34,045 bases of DNA from the NCBI GenBank assembly GCA_947486405.1, contig CANKTL010000005.1, positions 1 to 34,045 on the forward strand, in the 5' to 3' direction. Below are positions 25,340 through 34,045 of this stretch, piece by piece. Positions within the stretch are counted from its first letter, which is position 1. Each line of letters starts with the position of its first letter. Source of the DNA: a bacterium (lineage in GTDB: Bacteria; Margulisbacteria; Marinamargulisbacteria; CANKTL01). The notes under the pieces are model-generated. The model ran no database searches. It was given only the letters and a program-made list of their open reading frames with translations, and was not told where the DNA came from. Made by a program: the position numbers and the translations under genes.

Positions 25340-27613
25340 TTACTTAACTGCAATCTTTATTCGCTTGGTCTTTTGTTGACCATCTTCAGAGGTTACCGTA
25401 ATCACGGCAAAATATACACCTGAAGGTACAACTGAACCGTCGTCGGACTTCCCCGTCCAGACAATTTCATTGTAGCCTGCAAAAATCGATTCGGATATCT
25501 GGGTTACTTTTTCAAAATAGCGGCTCCAAATTGAAATCTCGACTTTTCCGTTGCGACTGGATTGAAACGCGATTTTGGTTGATTGAATTTGTGGAGAAAA
25601 CGGATTGGGATAATTGAGGATTGTGTTGCCACCATTCGGGCCATTCAATGTCAAGGTGGTGTTAGATAGAGTCGAATTTAGGATAAGGGTGAATTCTTTC
25701 GGATTTCCTTTGGTATCCTGAACCGTGATGCGAACGGTGACGCTGCTCGTCGCAATCGAGTCTGGAATAGGAATGCTAAGGCGACCGGCTGCAAAGGTCA
25801 CGCCATTTTGGATGATTTCATCATTAACGCGCACGATAATCGAGTTGGTCGCAATGCCCGAATAGTCATTGATCGTCACAGAAATCGAGTTTCCTACTTC
25901 GACAAAGTCATGGTCTTGGATGGCGCTTGAAATACTAGGTCCGCTCAAATCGCTGAGCGTGATTTGATACACGCCTGATGCTGGCACCACCACCGAGTTG
26001 CTTGGATTCGAATCATTTGCCTCAATCGTGTAGTCGATTTTCTGAACATTTTGAGTGGTGGTGATATAGCCGGTGAAGCTAGTTCCGCTACGGGTCATTG
26101 AGCTGTATTTCCAATCGGAAATCGTAGATTCAGTGATTTCCCGATATTTGACTCGCCCTCGCGGCGGCAATACGTCGGACAGGTTGTCCGATATTGTTGC
26201 GGATACGGTGATGGCTTGCTCCGCAGTTGCGCCGGTTAGTGGAATGTGGGAAATGGCGGGTGGAGAAGCGTCGAAATATGCCAGAGCTGATAGCGCATCG
26301 ACGACGCCATATCCGGTTTGGGGGGAATGAGCACCTGTATATCCTTGCGTGGTTGCCATCAGTGCGTTTTTTATATTTGCACTGGGGTATTTGCCTAAAA
26401 TTAGTGCCGCAATACCCGATACGATAGGCGTGGCTAGTGATGTGCCTGTTGCGAATACATATCCGTTAGGCAAGGGATCCGTGCCATTTTCAGCCACATA
26501 CCCAGTTGTGAGGATGGCTTCGCCGGGAGCAGCGACGGCCACATTTTCGCCATAGTTGCTAAATGATGAAAATCGGTTTTGAGAACTGACTGATGATACT
26601 GTAAAAACACCAGGAAGTGAGGCCGGAATAAAGTCATTGTCCTCGATATTGATACCGGGAGATCCATTTCCTGCCGCAGCGACCACCAAAACGTTATTTG
26701 AAATGGCATACTCGACCGCGTCATCCAGGCAAAATTCTAAACAGCGTTCATCGCCCACTCCGCCCAGACTGAGATTAATAATTTTAGCGCCGTTATCGGT
26801 GGCATACACAATGGCGTTATATAAGCCGGCGGTATCAAATTCCCCATCAACTCCCCCGCTCGTGTGGACGGCGTATCCAGCCCTCAGTGGCATGATTTTG
26901 GTGTTTCCCCCTACTCCTTTTATTCCCTTATCGTTGTTGTGCTCAGCTGAAATAACCCCACTGACTTCAGTTCCATGGCCCACCCGGTCGGTTGGGTCAC
27001 CGTCTTCGGTTGTGTAGTCTTCATAGCTTAAGCGTTGAAGAAGACCCGGGCCGGATGTCACAAAGTCCCATCCACGCCAGTCATCAATTTTCCCGTTATT
27101 GTCATCATCAATATTATTGGACGGAATCTCACCCGGATTATTCCAAATTTTATTTTTTAAATCGTCGTGATCAAAATATATGCCGGTGTCAATTACCGCA
27201 ACAAAGACATCAGAATTACCTGATGATATTTGCCATGCTTCGGGGAGATTGAGCTGGGCCAAATAATTTTGACTCACCGAAACCGGGTCTGTTTGCCCGG
27301 TTTGCTCCATCCGAATAACATAGTTGGGCTTGGCCCACAAAATTTCAGGGGACTCTTTTAATTGGGCAACTATTTGGGGCACATCAATCTCGGAATTAAA
27401 AAAAAGCCGATAAATCAGATTTTGGCTTTGTGCATGAGATTTTACCAAGGCGATTGCTTCGGCACGATATGGGGGTAATTCGGAAAATACAGCCGGTGTT
27501 TTCTGCGTCAAGGGAACGGCAACTTTAACGATTAATTGGTTGGGAACGAAGGCAGTTCCAAAAGTCGGAATCGCTGAAACGCTCATCAATATAAGTAAAG
27601 CAAGTACCCGCAT
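25340..27613 (-). CDS. Secreted subtilisin-like (S8) serine protease with C-terminal FlgD-Ig-like domain
   Basis: Catalytic motifs AVIDTGI, GHGTEVSG, GTSLATPIVSG; prodomain PNQLIVKV...WAKPNYVIRM; C-terminal LNYPNPFSPQIQSTKIAFQ...WTGKSDDGSVVPSGVYFAVI. Confidence 0.93.
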   Translation of the reverse strand: MRVLALLILMSVSAIPTFGTAFVPNQLIVKVAVPLTQKTPAVFSELPPYRAEAIALVKSHAQSQNLIYRLFFNSEIDVPQIVAQLKESPEILWAKPNYVIRMEQTGQTDPVSVSQNYLAQLNLPEAWQISSGNSDVFVAVIDTGIYFDHDDLKNKIWNNPGEIPSNNIDDDNNGKIDDWRGWDFVTSGPGLLQRLSYEDYTTEDGDPTDRVGHGTEVSGVISAEHNNDKGIKGVGGNTKIMPLRAGYAVHTSGGVDGEFDTAGLYNAIVYATDNGAKIINLSLGGVGDERCLEFCLDDAVEYAISNNVLVVAAAGNGSPGINIEDNDFIPASLPGVFTVSSVSSQNRFSSFSNYGENVAVAAPGEAILTTGYVAENGTDPLPNGYVFATGTSLATPIVSGIAALILGKYPSANIKNALMATTQGYTGAHSPQTGYGVVDALSALAYFDASPPAISHIPLTGATAEQAITVSATISDNLSDVLPPRGRVKYREITESTISDWKYSSMTRSGTSFTGYITTTQNVQKIDYTIEANDSNPSNSVVVPASGVYQITLSDLSGPSISSAIQDHDFVEVGNSISVTINDYSGIATNSIIVRVNDEIIQNGVTFAAGRLSIPIPDSIATSSVTVRITVQDTKGNPKEFTLILNSTLSNTTLTLNGPNGGNTILNYPNPFSPQIQSTKIAFQSSRNGKVEISIWSRYFEKVTQISESIFAGYNEIVWTGKSDDGSVVPSGVYFAVITVTSEDGQQKTKRIKIAVK

Positions 27614-27683
27614 TATAAATCGATATTTGAGTCTAACCTAAATTGCACCTTTTTAAAATCGGATGATATGATGCCAATCGATT

Positions 27684-28472
27684 ATGAAAAACAGAACCAT
27701 TGTTTCGTGGAACGTTAACGGTGTTCGGGCCTGTGCCAACAAAGGCTTTTTAGATTATCTCGCTGCCGAATCTCCGGATGTTATCTGTTTGCAAGAAATT
27801 AAGGCGATGGAAAGTGATTTAGTTGATCATTTGGCGATGCCGTCGGGGTATTATTCGGTATGGGTATCGGCTGAAAAAAAGGGCTATAGCGGAGTCGCTA
27901 TTTTATCTAAGCAGAAGCCGATTAATGTTGTTTCCGGTTTTGGGATTCCGAAATTTGATTCTGAGGGTCGGGTCGTAATGGCCGAATTTGAGGAGTATTG
28001 CGTATTTAGTGTTTATTTTCCGAATGGTCAGCGGGGTGACGATCGTCTTGCTTACAAAGGAGAGTTTTATCAGGCCTTTTTTGATTACTGCGATGACCTA
28101 CGCCGAATTGGAAAACGTTTAATTATTTGTGGCGATTACAATACTGCCCATAGCGCCATTGATCTGGCACGGCCTCGGGAAAATGAAGGCGTTTCGGGGT
28201 TTTTGCCGATTGAACGCGAGTGGCTGGATGCGGTCGTTGACCGCGGATATGTGGATACCTTTCGCCACTTTCATAGTCAGCCTGCGGAGTATTCGTGGTG
28301 GTCGTATCGGGCCAATGCGCGGCGAAATAACGTTGGGTGGCGGATTGATTATGTCTTTGTGTCAGACGACGTGATGCCACTGGTGTCCGATGCCTTTATT
28401 CAACAAGGGATTATGGGGTCTGATCACTGCCCAGTCGGTGTTAAAATTTCGGTTTCTGCACCCAACGCTTAA
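27684..28472 (+). CDS. xthA: Exodeoxyribonuclease III
   Basis: IVSWNVNGVRACANKGFLDYL, DVICLQEIKA, GYSGVAILSK, ICGDYNTAHSAIDLARP, GWRIDYVFVS, GSDHCPVGV. Confidence 0.95.
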   Translation: MKNRTIVSWNVNGVRACANKGFLDYLAAESPDVICLQEIKAMESDLVDHLAMPSGYYSVWVSAEKKGYSGVAILSKQKPINVVSGFGIPKFDSEGRVVMAEFEEYCVFSVYFPNGQRGDDRLAYKGEFYQAFFDYCDDLRRIGKRLIICGDYNTAHSAIDLARPRENEGVSGFLPIEREWLDAVVDRGYVDTFRHFHSQPAEYSWWSYRANARRNNVGWRIDYVFVSDDVMPLVSDAFIQQGIMGSDHCPVGVKISVSAPNA

Positions 28473-28474
28473 TC

Positions 28475-29146
28475 ATGGCCGAGTCTAAAACGGCAAAAAA
28501 GCGCAGGGGCTTAATTATATTTGACCGATTGGTAACTACTTACGGTGTGCCGCCGGCCTTTTTAAATCATGAAACGCCATTTCAATTGCTGATTGCCACG
28601 ATTATGTCGGCCCAATGTACGGATGCCCGAGTGAACATGGTCACTCCTGCCCTATTTGCCGAGTTTCCTGATGCTCAATCGATGGCAAATACAACACCAG
28701 AGGCCATTTTTCACCATATTCGTTCGGTGAGTTTCGGTAATACAAAATCCAAAAATATCGTTGCCACCGCAAAAAAGATAATGACCGAGTTTGCTGGAGA
28801 ATTCCCAACCACTCTTGATCAACTGATCACCTTACCCGGTGTGGGGCGAAAAACGGCCAATGTCGTATTGGGCCAGGCGTTTCAAGAACCCGGGATCACT
28901 GTTGATACGCACGTTAGACGACTGTCGGGGCGCCTCGGGTTTTCCAAGGCGCTTCAACCTGAAAAAATCGAGCAAGACTTAATGGTAGTTTGGCCCAAAG
29001 AAACCTGGACCGATTATTCGACGGTCCTGATTTTGCACGCCAGATCAAAATGCACAGCACGAAAGCCAAATTGCCTTCAATGCCCAATAGCGAATTTGTG
29101 TCCCAGCGCCGGACTATATCTATTGCCTTTGCGTCGGAATGGCTAG
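28475..29146 (+). CDS. nth: Endonuclease III
   Basis: TIMSAQCTDARVN, HhH LPGVGRKTANVVLG, VDTHVRRLSGRLG, 4Fe-4S CTARKPNCLQCPIANLC. Confidence 0.96.
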   Translation: MAESKTAKKRRGLIIFDRLVTTYGVPPAFLNHETPFQLLIATIMSAQCTDARVNMVTPALFAEFPDAQSMANTTPEAIFHHIRSVSFGNTKSKNIVATAKKIMTEFAGEFPTTLDQLITLPGVGRKTANVVLGQAFQEPGITVDTHVRRLSGRLGFSKALQPEKIEQDLMVVWPKETWTDYSTVLILHARSKCTARKPNCLQCPIANLCPSAGLYLLPLRRNG

Positions 29147-30490
29147 TTGATTCAAGATCGTGTCGGTAGGAATCAATGAATCGTGGCCATCGCTCCATTT
29201 TAAAAACCAGGCATAATTGCCCACGGGTTTTGGCGGTTCGAGCGCCGTTAATGTATCTGGAATTGCCGCCGCATCCACCATTACTTCTTGGGTCCATTCA
29301 TTGATGCAGTGTGCACATTGGCAGCCGGCGCGGAGTGTTTTTGCTGAAACGGTCCCTATGCTCTCGCCATCGCGCGTAATGCGAATTAAGCGTCCCTCAT
29401 CACAGGATTCAACATTAACAAGGGCCTTACCCTCATGCGTAATTTTTGCCACTTCCCTTACAACGCTCTGACTCAGCGCCCAAAACGGATTACTGTCGCT
29501 TTTGCCGTCTAAAATCACACTAATCGGCAATCCTTCATCGGCCCCTTCTGAAATCTGCGGCATGAGTGGTACTTCAAAACTAGCTGCGATTCCAAATTGG
29601 CGTTTCAGTTTTTCGGTTACATTATTGGCCCCAAACAAATAATGTTTTTTGTCGCAATTGTCGCACACAAAATAACTCATGTTTTCTACGACTGCGATTG
29701 CCGGAATCTTGAGCGATCCGAACATTTGGATCCCTTTTTCCACGTCAATAAAGCTAACATATTGAGGAGTTGTCACGATGACTGCGGCTGTAATAGGAAC
29801 TAGCTGAGCCAGCGTAAGTTGAATGTCACCGGTGCCAGGGGGTAAATCTAGGATGAGGTAGTCCAAATGGCCCCAATCTGTACCGGTTAATAGTTGGTTA
29901 ATCACCTGAGACACCATCGGGCCGCGCATCATGGCCGGGCCAGGGTTGTCAGGATCTTGAACATATCCGAATGACATCAATTTAACGCCGTTTTGAACCA
30001 CGGGCATGAGCAGGTCTTTTTTGAATTGGATGGGCTGCGGATTAATTTTGACCATTACCGGCAAACTTGGGCCATAGACGTCGGCATCAAAAATCCCCAC
30101 TTCCGCCCCTTGCTGAGCCAAGCTAAATGCCAAATTAACCGCCACCGTCGATTTTCCAACGCCACCCTTGCAACTGGACACCGCAATGATGTGGCGAACA
30201 TGAACCAGCCCATTTTGCTTGGCTTCGATGCCAGCCGTTTTTTTAGAGGCCCCCATCTCGATTGCCACATCAGTTACCCAAGGGAGTTCTCGAATGGCGG
30301 TTTCGGCCTCTCGTTGAAACATATCTTTTACTGGGCAAGCAGGCGTTGTGAGTTCAATTCGCAGCGATACAGCGCCGCCTTGAATCTGAAGGTTATGAAT
30401 AAATCCAAGCGTGACGATATCCTTGCCCAAATCGGGGTCAATGATGCGGGAGAGTTGGGTTAAAATCTGGGTATCTTGGGGGTTGCTCAT
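29120..30490 (-). CDS. mrp: Mrp/ApbC-type P-loop Fe-S carrier ATPase with N-terminal DUF59 (MIP18) and C-terminal DUF971 (HCF101-like architecture)
   Basis: DUF59 DPDLGKDIVTLGFIHNLQI; P-loop SSCKGGVGKSTVAVNLA; MSYFVCDNCDKKHYLFG; DUF971-like LIRITRDGESIGTVSAKTLRAGCQCAHCINEWT. Confidence 0.93.
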   Translation of the reverse strand: MSNPQDTQILTQLSRIIDPDLGKDIVTLGFIHNLQIQGGAVSLRIELTTPACPVKDMFQREAETAIRELPWVTDVAIEMGASKKTAGIEAKQNGLVHVRHIIAVSSCKGGVGKSTVAVNLAFSLAQQGAEVGIFDADVYGPSLPVMVKINPQPIQFKKDLLMPVVQNGVKLMSFGYVQDPDNPGPAMMRGPMVSQVINQLLTGTDWGHLDYLILDLPPGTGDIQLTLAQLVPITAAVIVTTPQYVSFIDVEKGIQMFGSLKIPAIAVVENMSYFVCDNCDKKHYLFGANNVTEKLKRQFGIAASFEVPLMPQISEGADEGLPISVILDGKSDSNPFWALSQSVVREVAKITHEGKALVNVESCDEGRLIRITRDGESIGTVSAKTLRAGCQCAHCINEWTQEVMVDAAAIPDTLTALEPPKPVGNYAWFLKWSDGHDSLIPTDTILNQLAIPTQRQ

Positions 30491-31812
30491 TATGAAACGA
30501 CGCGTCCCCGAAGCAAATTCGGGGAGGCTCCTTCAATGGCCAAATTAACGGTTTGACCCAATGCCAGTCCATCTACAAACGGAAACGAGGTGATGATTCC
30601 GCCGTCGGTTCTGCCCCGCACGGCTTCACTGTCACGCCGCGTGCCAATTTGATCAATGAGCACGGACTCCACTGACCCGATATAACTTTCGTGCCGCTCT
30701 AACGAAATATCTTTTTGAATCTCGATGAGTCGCATAATGCGATCAGTTTTTACTTCCTCGGAAACATCGTCTGGAAATTGTTTAGCGGCCCGGGTAAGCG
30801 GTCTTTCGGAATATTTAAAAATAAAAGCAGAGTCAAATTTCACGGCTTTGATTACGTGTTCCGTGTCTAAATACTCGGCTTCGGTTTCAGTAGGAAAACC
30901 CACGATAATATCGGTGGTCATAACGACACCAGGAATGGTTTTGTACACTTGATCAGCCACTTCTAAAAATTCCGCTTGATTGTATGTTCGGTTCATTTTA
31001 TCTAAGACGCGATCATTACCTGCTTGTAAGGGCAAATGGATCTGCTTACAAATATTCTTTCGTTCGGCCATCAATTGAAGTAAAGGTAGCGGGAAATCTT
31101 TGGGGTGCGGTGAGGTAAATCGAATACGCTCGATTCCGGCCACATCACTCACTTTTTCCATCAAATCCACAAATCGATCGTCTTCATACCGATATGAATT
31201 CACGTTTTGACCCAATAGCGTCACTTGCTTGTAGCCAGCGTCTACCAGGCGATTGACCTCTTCAATGATGTTTTGCGGCTCACGGCTGCGTTCGCGACCT
31301 CGGGTATAGGGAACGACACAAAAGGTACAGAAATTATTACAGCCGCGCATAATTGCCAGCCACGCGTTGACGCCATCGTTCCGGCTGGGTTCGATATCGG
31401 AATACGTTTCCATTTCGGAGAGTGTTACATCAAAGCTTTTTTTGCCGGTTTGATATAAATCATGAATTAACGTGGGGAGTTGTTTGTAGCTGTCGGGACC
31501 GGCAATAAAGTCGATCTTGAGCTTGGGATTATCCAGTAACTGCTGGCGAAAATTAGTGGCCATACAGCCTAAAATACCAATTTTGACATCTTTCCGTTCT
31601 GAGCTGTGAATAATTTCGTGAATGCGATTAAACACTTTTCGGTTGGCGTTATCACGTACTGAGCACGTATTGAGCATCACCACGTCGGCCTGAGTTTCTT
31701 TATCAACCAGCTGAAAGGCGTTGTTTTTTAAAATAGACTTAGCCAGCTCAGAATCATATTCATTCATCTGGCATCCATAGGTTTCAATAAAAACTGTTTT
31801 CGGCGACGTCAT
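30490..31812 (-). CDS. miaB: tRNA-2-methylthio-N6-dimethylallyladenosine synthase
   Basis: ETYGCQMNEYDSE, LNTCSVRDNA, IMRGCNNFCTFCVVPYTRGRERSR, HLPLQAGNDRVLDKMNRTY, C-terminal TRAM-like region. Confidence 0.97.
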   Translation of the reverse strand: MTSPKTVFIETYGCQMNEYDSELAKSILKNNAFQLVDKETQADVVMLNTCSVRDNANRKVFNRIHEIIHSSERKDVKIGILGCMATNFRQQLLDNPKLKIDFIAGPDSYKQLPTLIHDLYQTGKKSFDVTLSEMETYSDIEPSRNDGVNAWLAIMRGCNNFCTFCVVPYTRGRERSREPQNIIEEVNRLVDAGYKQVTLLGQNVNSYRYEDDRFVDLMEKVSDVAGIERIRFTSPHPKDFPLPLLQLMAERKNICKQIHLPLQAGNDRVLDKMNRTYNQAEFLEVADQVYKTIPGVVMTTDIIVGFPTETEAEYLDTEHVIKAVKFDSAFIFKYSERPLTRAAKQFPDDVSEEVKTDRIMRLIEIQKDISLERHESYIGSVESVLIDQIGTRRDSEAVRGRTDGGIITSFPFVDGLALGQTVNLAIEGASPNLLRGRVVS

Positions 31813-33098
31813 AGCAGCAGTCCGTCCATGTCTTCAGAATTACAAGCTACTAATTTTACAGGTAAAATCTGATTCGTTAAATCTCTACCTGATTTGACCT
31901 TAACTTTAATAAAGTTTCGCGTCAGGCCTACCCAATGGCCTTTTTTGGATTGTTCAAATAAAACATCGGCTTCCTGGTTCAGATATTTACTGTGGTAAGT
32001 GAATCGTTTGGTTGCACTTAAGAGGCGCAGGTCCTCGGATCGGCGTTTGATAACGGTGGGTGCTACCTTGTTTCCGAATTTTCGGCTGTGGGCCAAGCTG
32101 CGCTCGGAATAACTAAAAACGTGAAAATATGCCAAGGGCAATTGGCTCATCAGGGCCATTGTTTCGGCATGCTGCTCATCGGTTTCACCTGGAAACCCAG
32201 TGATGATGTCGGTACCGATGCACGCCAGGGGCAGTCGATCAGTGATTGCCTGGAGGCCGTCTACGAACTCTTGAATGGAATATCTGCGACGCATCGCCGA
32301 TAAAACGGCGTCAGTGCCGCTTTGAATCGGAATGTGGAAATAAGGGGTTAATACAGAATCTGGGCCAATTAGATTTAATACTCGATCTGGAATGGTTGTG
32401 GGCTCGATGGATGAGATGCGAAGCCGCTTTAATCCTGAAATGGAGTTAAGTTCCTCAACTACATCTGCAAACCGGTAGGCCTCATCTTCGTAAGTACCGA
32501 TATTCACACCCGTCAGCACCAATTCCTGATGCCCACTTGCCACTAACGTGCGGGCTTCGGTCATGATGTCCGTAAATGAACGCGAGCGAGCAGGGCCACG
32601 GGCAAATGGAATAATGCAAAATGAGCAAAAATTGTCGCAGCCATCCTGAATTTTAAGGTTGGCTCGGCAGTGATGGCGGTCTTGATCGGCTGTTGGCTGA
32701 GTAAATACTTCAGTTGAAAACTTGGGCATATGGACACTGGCATCGTCACTAGATTCACCGCTCTCAATGACCGAGAGCAAATCCATCTTGCCCTGATTCC
32801 CCACGATCCACTGCACATTTGGCAGTTCAGCGAGGGCCTCTTTCTTCACCTGCGACAAACACCCAATCAATGCGATTTTAACCTCAGGGTTTTCGCGCAC
32901 CAACCGATTAACCAGCCTACGAGTATCTTTGTCGCTGTTTTCAGTAACGGTGCAGGTATTTACCACACAAATATCGGAAGACGAGGTGTCATTCACCACG
33001 TTATATCCACCATTAGCAAACACCGATTCTAGTGTGGCCGTTTCAGAGGCGTTTAACCGACATCCCTGGTTTAAAAATGATACTTTCGATTTAAACAT
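31809..33098 (-). CDS. mtaB: Threonylcarbamoyladenosine tRNA methylthiotransferase
   Basis: SFLNQGCRLNASET, VVNTCTVTENSDKDTRR, IQDGCDNFCSFCIIPFARGPARSR, HIPIQSGTDAVLSAMRRRY. Confidence 0.93.
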   Translation of the reverse strand: MFKSKVSFLNQGCRLNASETATLESVFANGGYNVVNDTSSSDICVVNTCTVTENSDKDTRRLVNRLVRENPEVKIALIGCLSQVKKEALAELPNVQWIVGNQGKMDLLSVIESGESSDDASVHMPKFSTEVFTQPTADQDRHHCRANLKIQDGCDNFCSFCIIPFARGPARSRSFTDIMTEARTLVASGHQELVLTGVNIGTYEDEAYRFADVVEELNSISGLKRLRISSIEPTTIPDRVLNLIGPDSVLTPYFHIPIQSGTDAVLSAMRRRYSIQEFVDGLQAITDRLPLACIGTDIITGFPGETDEQHAETMALMSQLPLAYFHVFSYSERSLAHSRKFGNKVAPTVIKRRSEDLRLLSATKRFTYHSKYLNQEADVLFEQSKKGHWVGLTRNFIKVKVKSGRDLTNQILPVKLVACNSEDMDGLLL

Positions 33099-33117
33099 GC
33101 TTCAGCAAGACTATCTT

Positions 33118-33166
33118 AAAATAGGCCAGATGCGCAATTTCTCGTCCCGCGCAGCTGGCCTATTTT
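33118..33166 (-). terminator. Putative terminator hairpin downstream of the 33166..34044 gene
   Basis: AAAATAGGCCAG (33118-33129) / CTGGCCTATTTT (33155-33166), extended by TGCGC/GCGCA (33131-33135 / 33149-33153) after one mismatch. Confidence 0.65.
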
Positions 33167-34044
33167 TAATTGTCGGATGAGAAGAAGCGTCCGAAGTTGA
33201 TGGGACTACTCTTTTTGTCGATCTTCAATTTACTAAGGTCATTTACAAATTGATTGATATCTCGGATGCCTTGCGCGCGATAACTTTCATCGCCAAACCA
33301 GCGTTGTTTGGCATCGGGCGACGCGATGGCCTCGCTAAGCTGAGAGGCCAATTGCTGTGCCGCTGATATCCGTTTTGTTTCGGTGACGGACTCTTCAACC
33401 AAGGTTCGCCAAGCGGAATTCAAAACTTCTGAAATCTCTGGTTGATTTCCTGCATAAAAATTCCAGTAAGCCATTAATATTTTCTTGGCATCGGCACTGA
33501 CTTCAGACGCAATCAGGTGGTAATAAAAAAACAATTTTTCACCCCAAGGCGAAAACGGAAAATCACGCGACAATTCTTTGCAAATGTCTAAAACGTGGGT
33601 ATGAACATAATTGGACCAAATAACCATATCGGTTTTTGGAATGACGGCGCGGCAAGTTTCATAGACGTGACCCGCTGAGAACAATAGAAATTGGCTGCTC
33701 CAAGGAGCGGGCGCGGAAGGACTGCTCATCCCTGCTTTTTCGCCAAATAAATAATAGGCCAATTCGTTTAAAATAAAGCGACGGTGGGCGCCTGATAACG
33801 TGATTTTGGTCGGTGTTTCACAATTTTTGATGTACGCACTTAATAAAGGATGGCAATCTTCTTTTCGATTGAGATATTGAATCAGCGCGTGAGCGTACAT
33901 CCGTAGCAACACCGAACTTTGGTGAATCGGGTAAGTGACATTAAAGTCTTGTTTGTCAGCGCGGGACCAAAACTCACACTTCTCACCTGCTTGGAGATAC
34001 CCTTTTCCATCAAAAAAACGAAAATAGATGGTGTGATCGCTCAC
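33166..34044 (-). CDS. Hypothetical protein, possibly continuing beyond the right window edge
   Basis: Long ORF reaching the window edge; GTG at 34044 may not be the true start; no family recognised. Confidence 0.6.
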   Translation of the reverse strand: MSDHTIYFRFFDGKGYLQAGEKCEFWSRADKQDFNVTYPIHQSSVLLRMYAHALIQYLNRKEDCHPLLSAYIKNCETPTKITLSGAHRRFILNELAYYLFGEKAGMSSPSAPAPWSSQFLLFSAGHVYETCRAVIPKTDMVIWSNYVHTHVLDICKELSRDFPFSPWGEKLFFYYHLIASEVSADAKKILMAYWNFYAGNQPEISEVLNSAWRTLVEESVTETKRISAAQQLASQLSEAIASPDAKQRWFGDESYRAQGIRDINQFVNDLSKLKIDKKSSPINFGRFFSSDN

Positions 34045-34045
34045 A

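Noticed and set aside
27063-27287. Small ORFs within comEC, nadE, S8 protease and other large genes (e.g. 6896..7189, 24403..24624, 26992..27252)
   Set aside because: They overlap well-supported large coding regions in other frames and show no family features.
1-34045. CRISPR arrays, transposases, phage or integrase genes
   Set aside because: No regularly spaced direct repeats and no recognisable transposase, integrase or phage proteins were seen in the ORFs.

Overview
Gene-dense bacterial window, mostly single-copy housekeeping genes on both strands. Recognisable genes: purD, thiG-thiH, comEC, psd, tRNA-Asn(GTT), pth, nadE, xthA-nth, an mrp/HCF101-like ATPase, miaB and mtaB. These surround an accessory carbohydrate locus at about 13.76-20.42 kb. 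That locus has a strong promoter, a periplasmic sugar-binding protein, a MalF-type permease, a MalG-type permease, a GH26-like plus CBM9-like lipoprotein, and a secreted CBM11-like protein. The most unusual object is the MalG-type permease at 16175..17980. It is about twice normal length because about 320 residues resembling a seven-bladed beta-propeller are inserted in the extracytoplasmic loop between TM1 and the core. Other points worth checking: a perfect 26-bp palindrome plus T-run (intrinsic-terminator-like) inside a signal-peptide coding region; a collinear set of complementary blocks suggesting a pseudoknotted RNA after purD; an edge-truncated protein-kinase-like gene absent from the supplied ORF track; a divergent PFK with Asp-to-Asn changes in both nucleotide-site GGD motifs; several start codons only 8-12 nt from a -10-like box (possible leaderless mRNAs); and tail-to-tail overlaps at most convergent gene junctions. 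All assignments come from reading motifs by eye; no database search was run.
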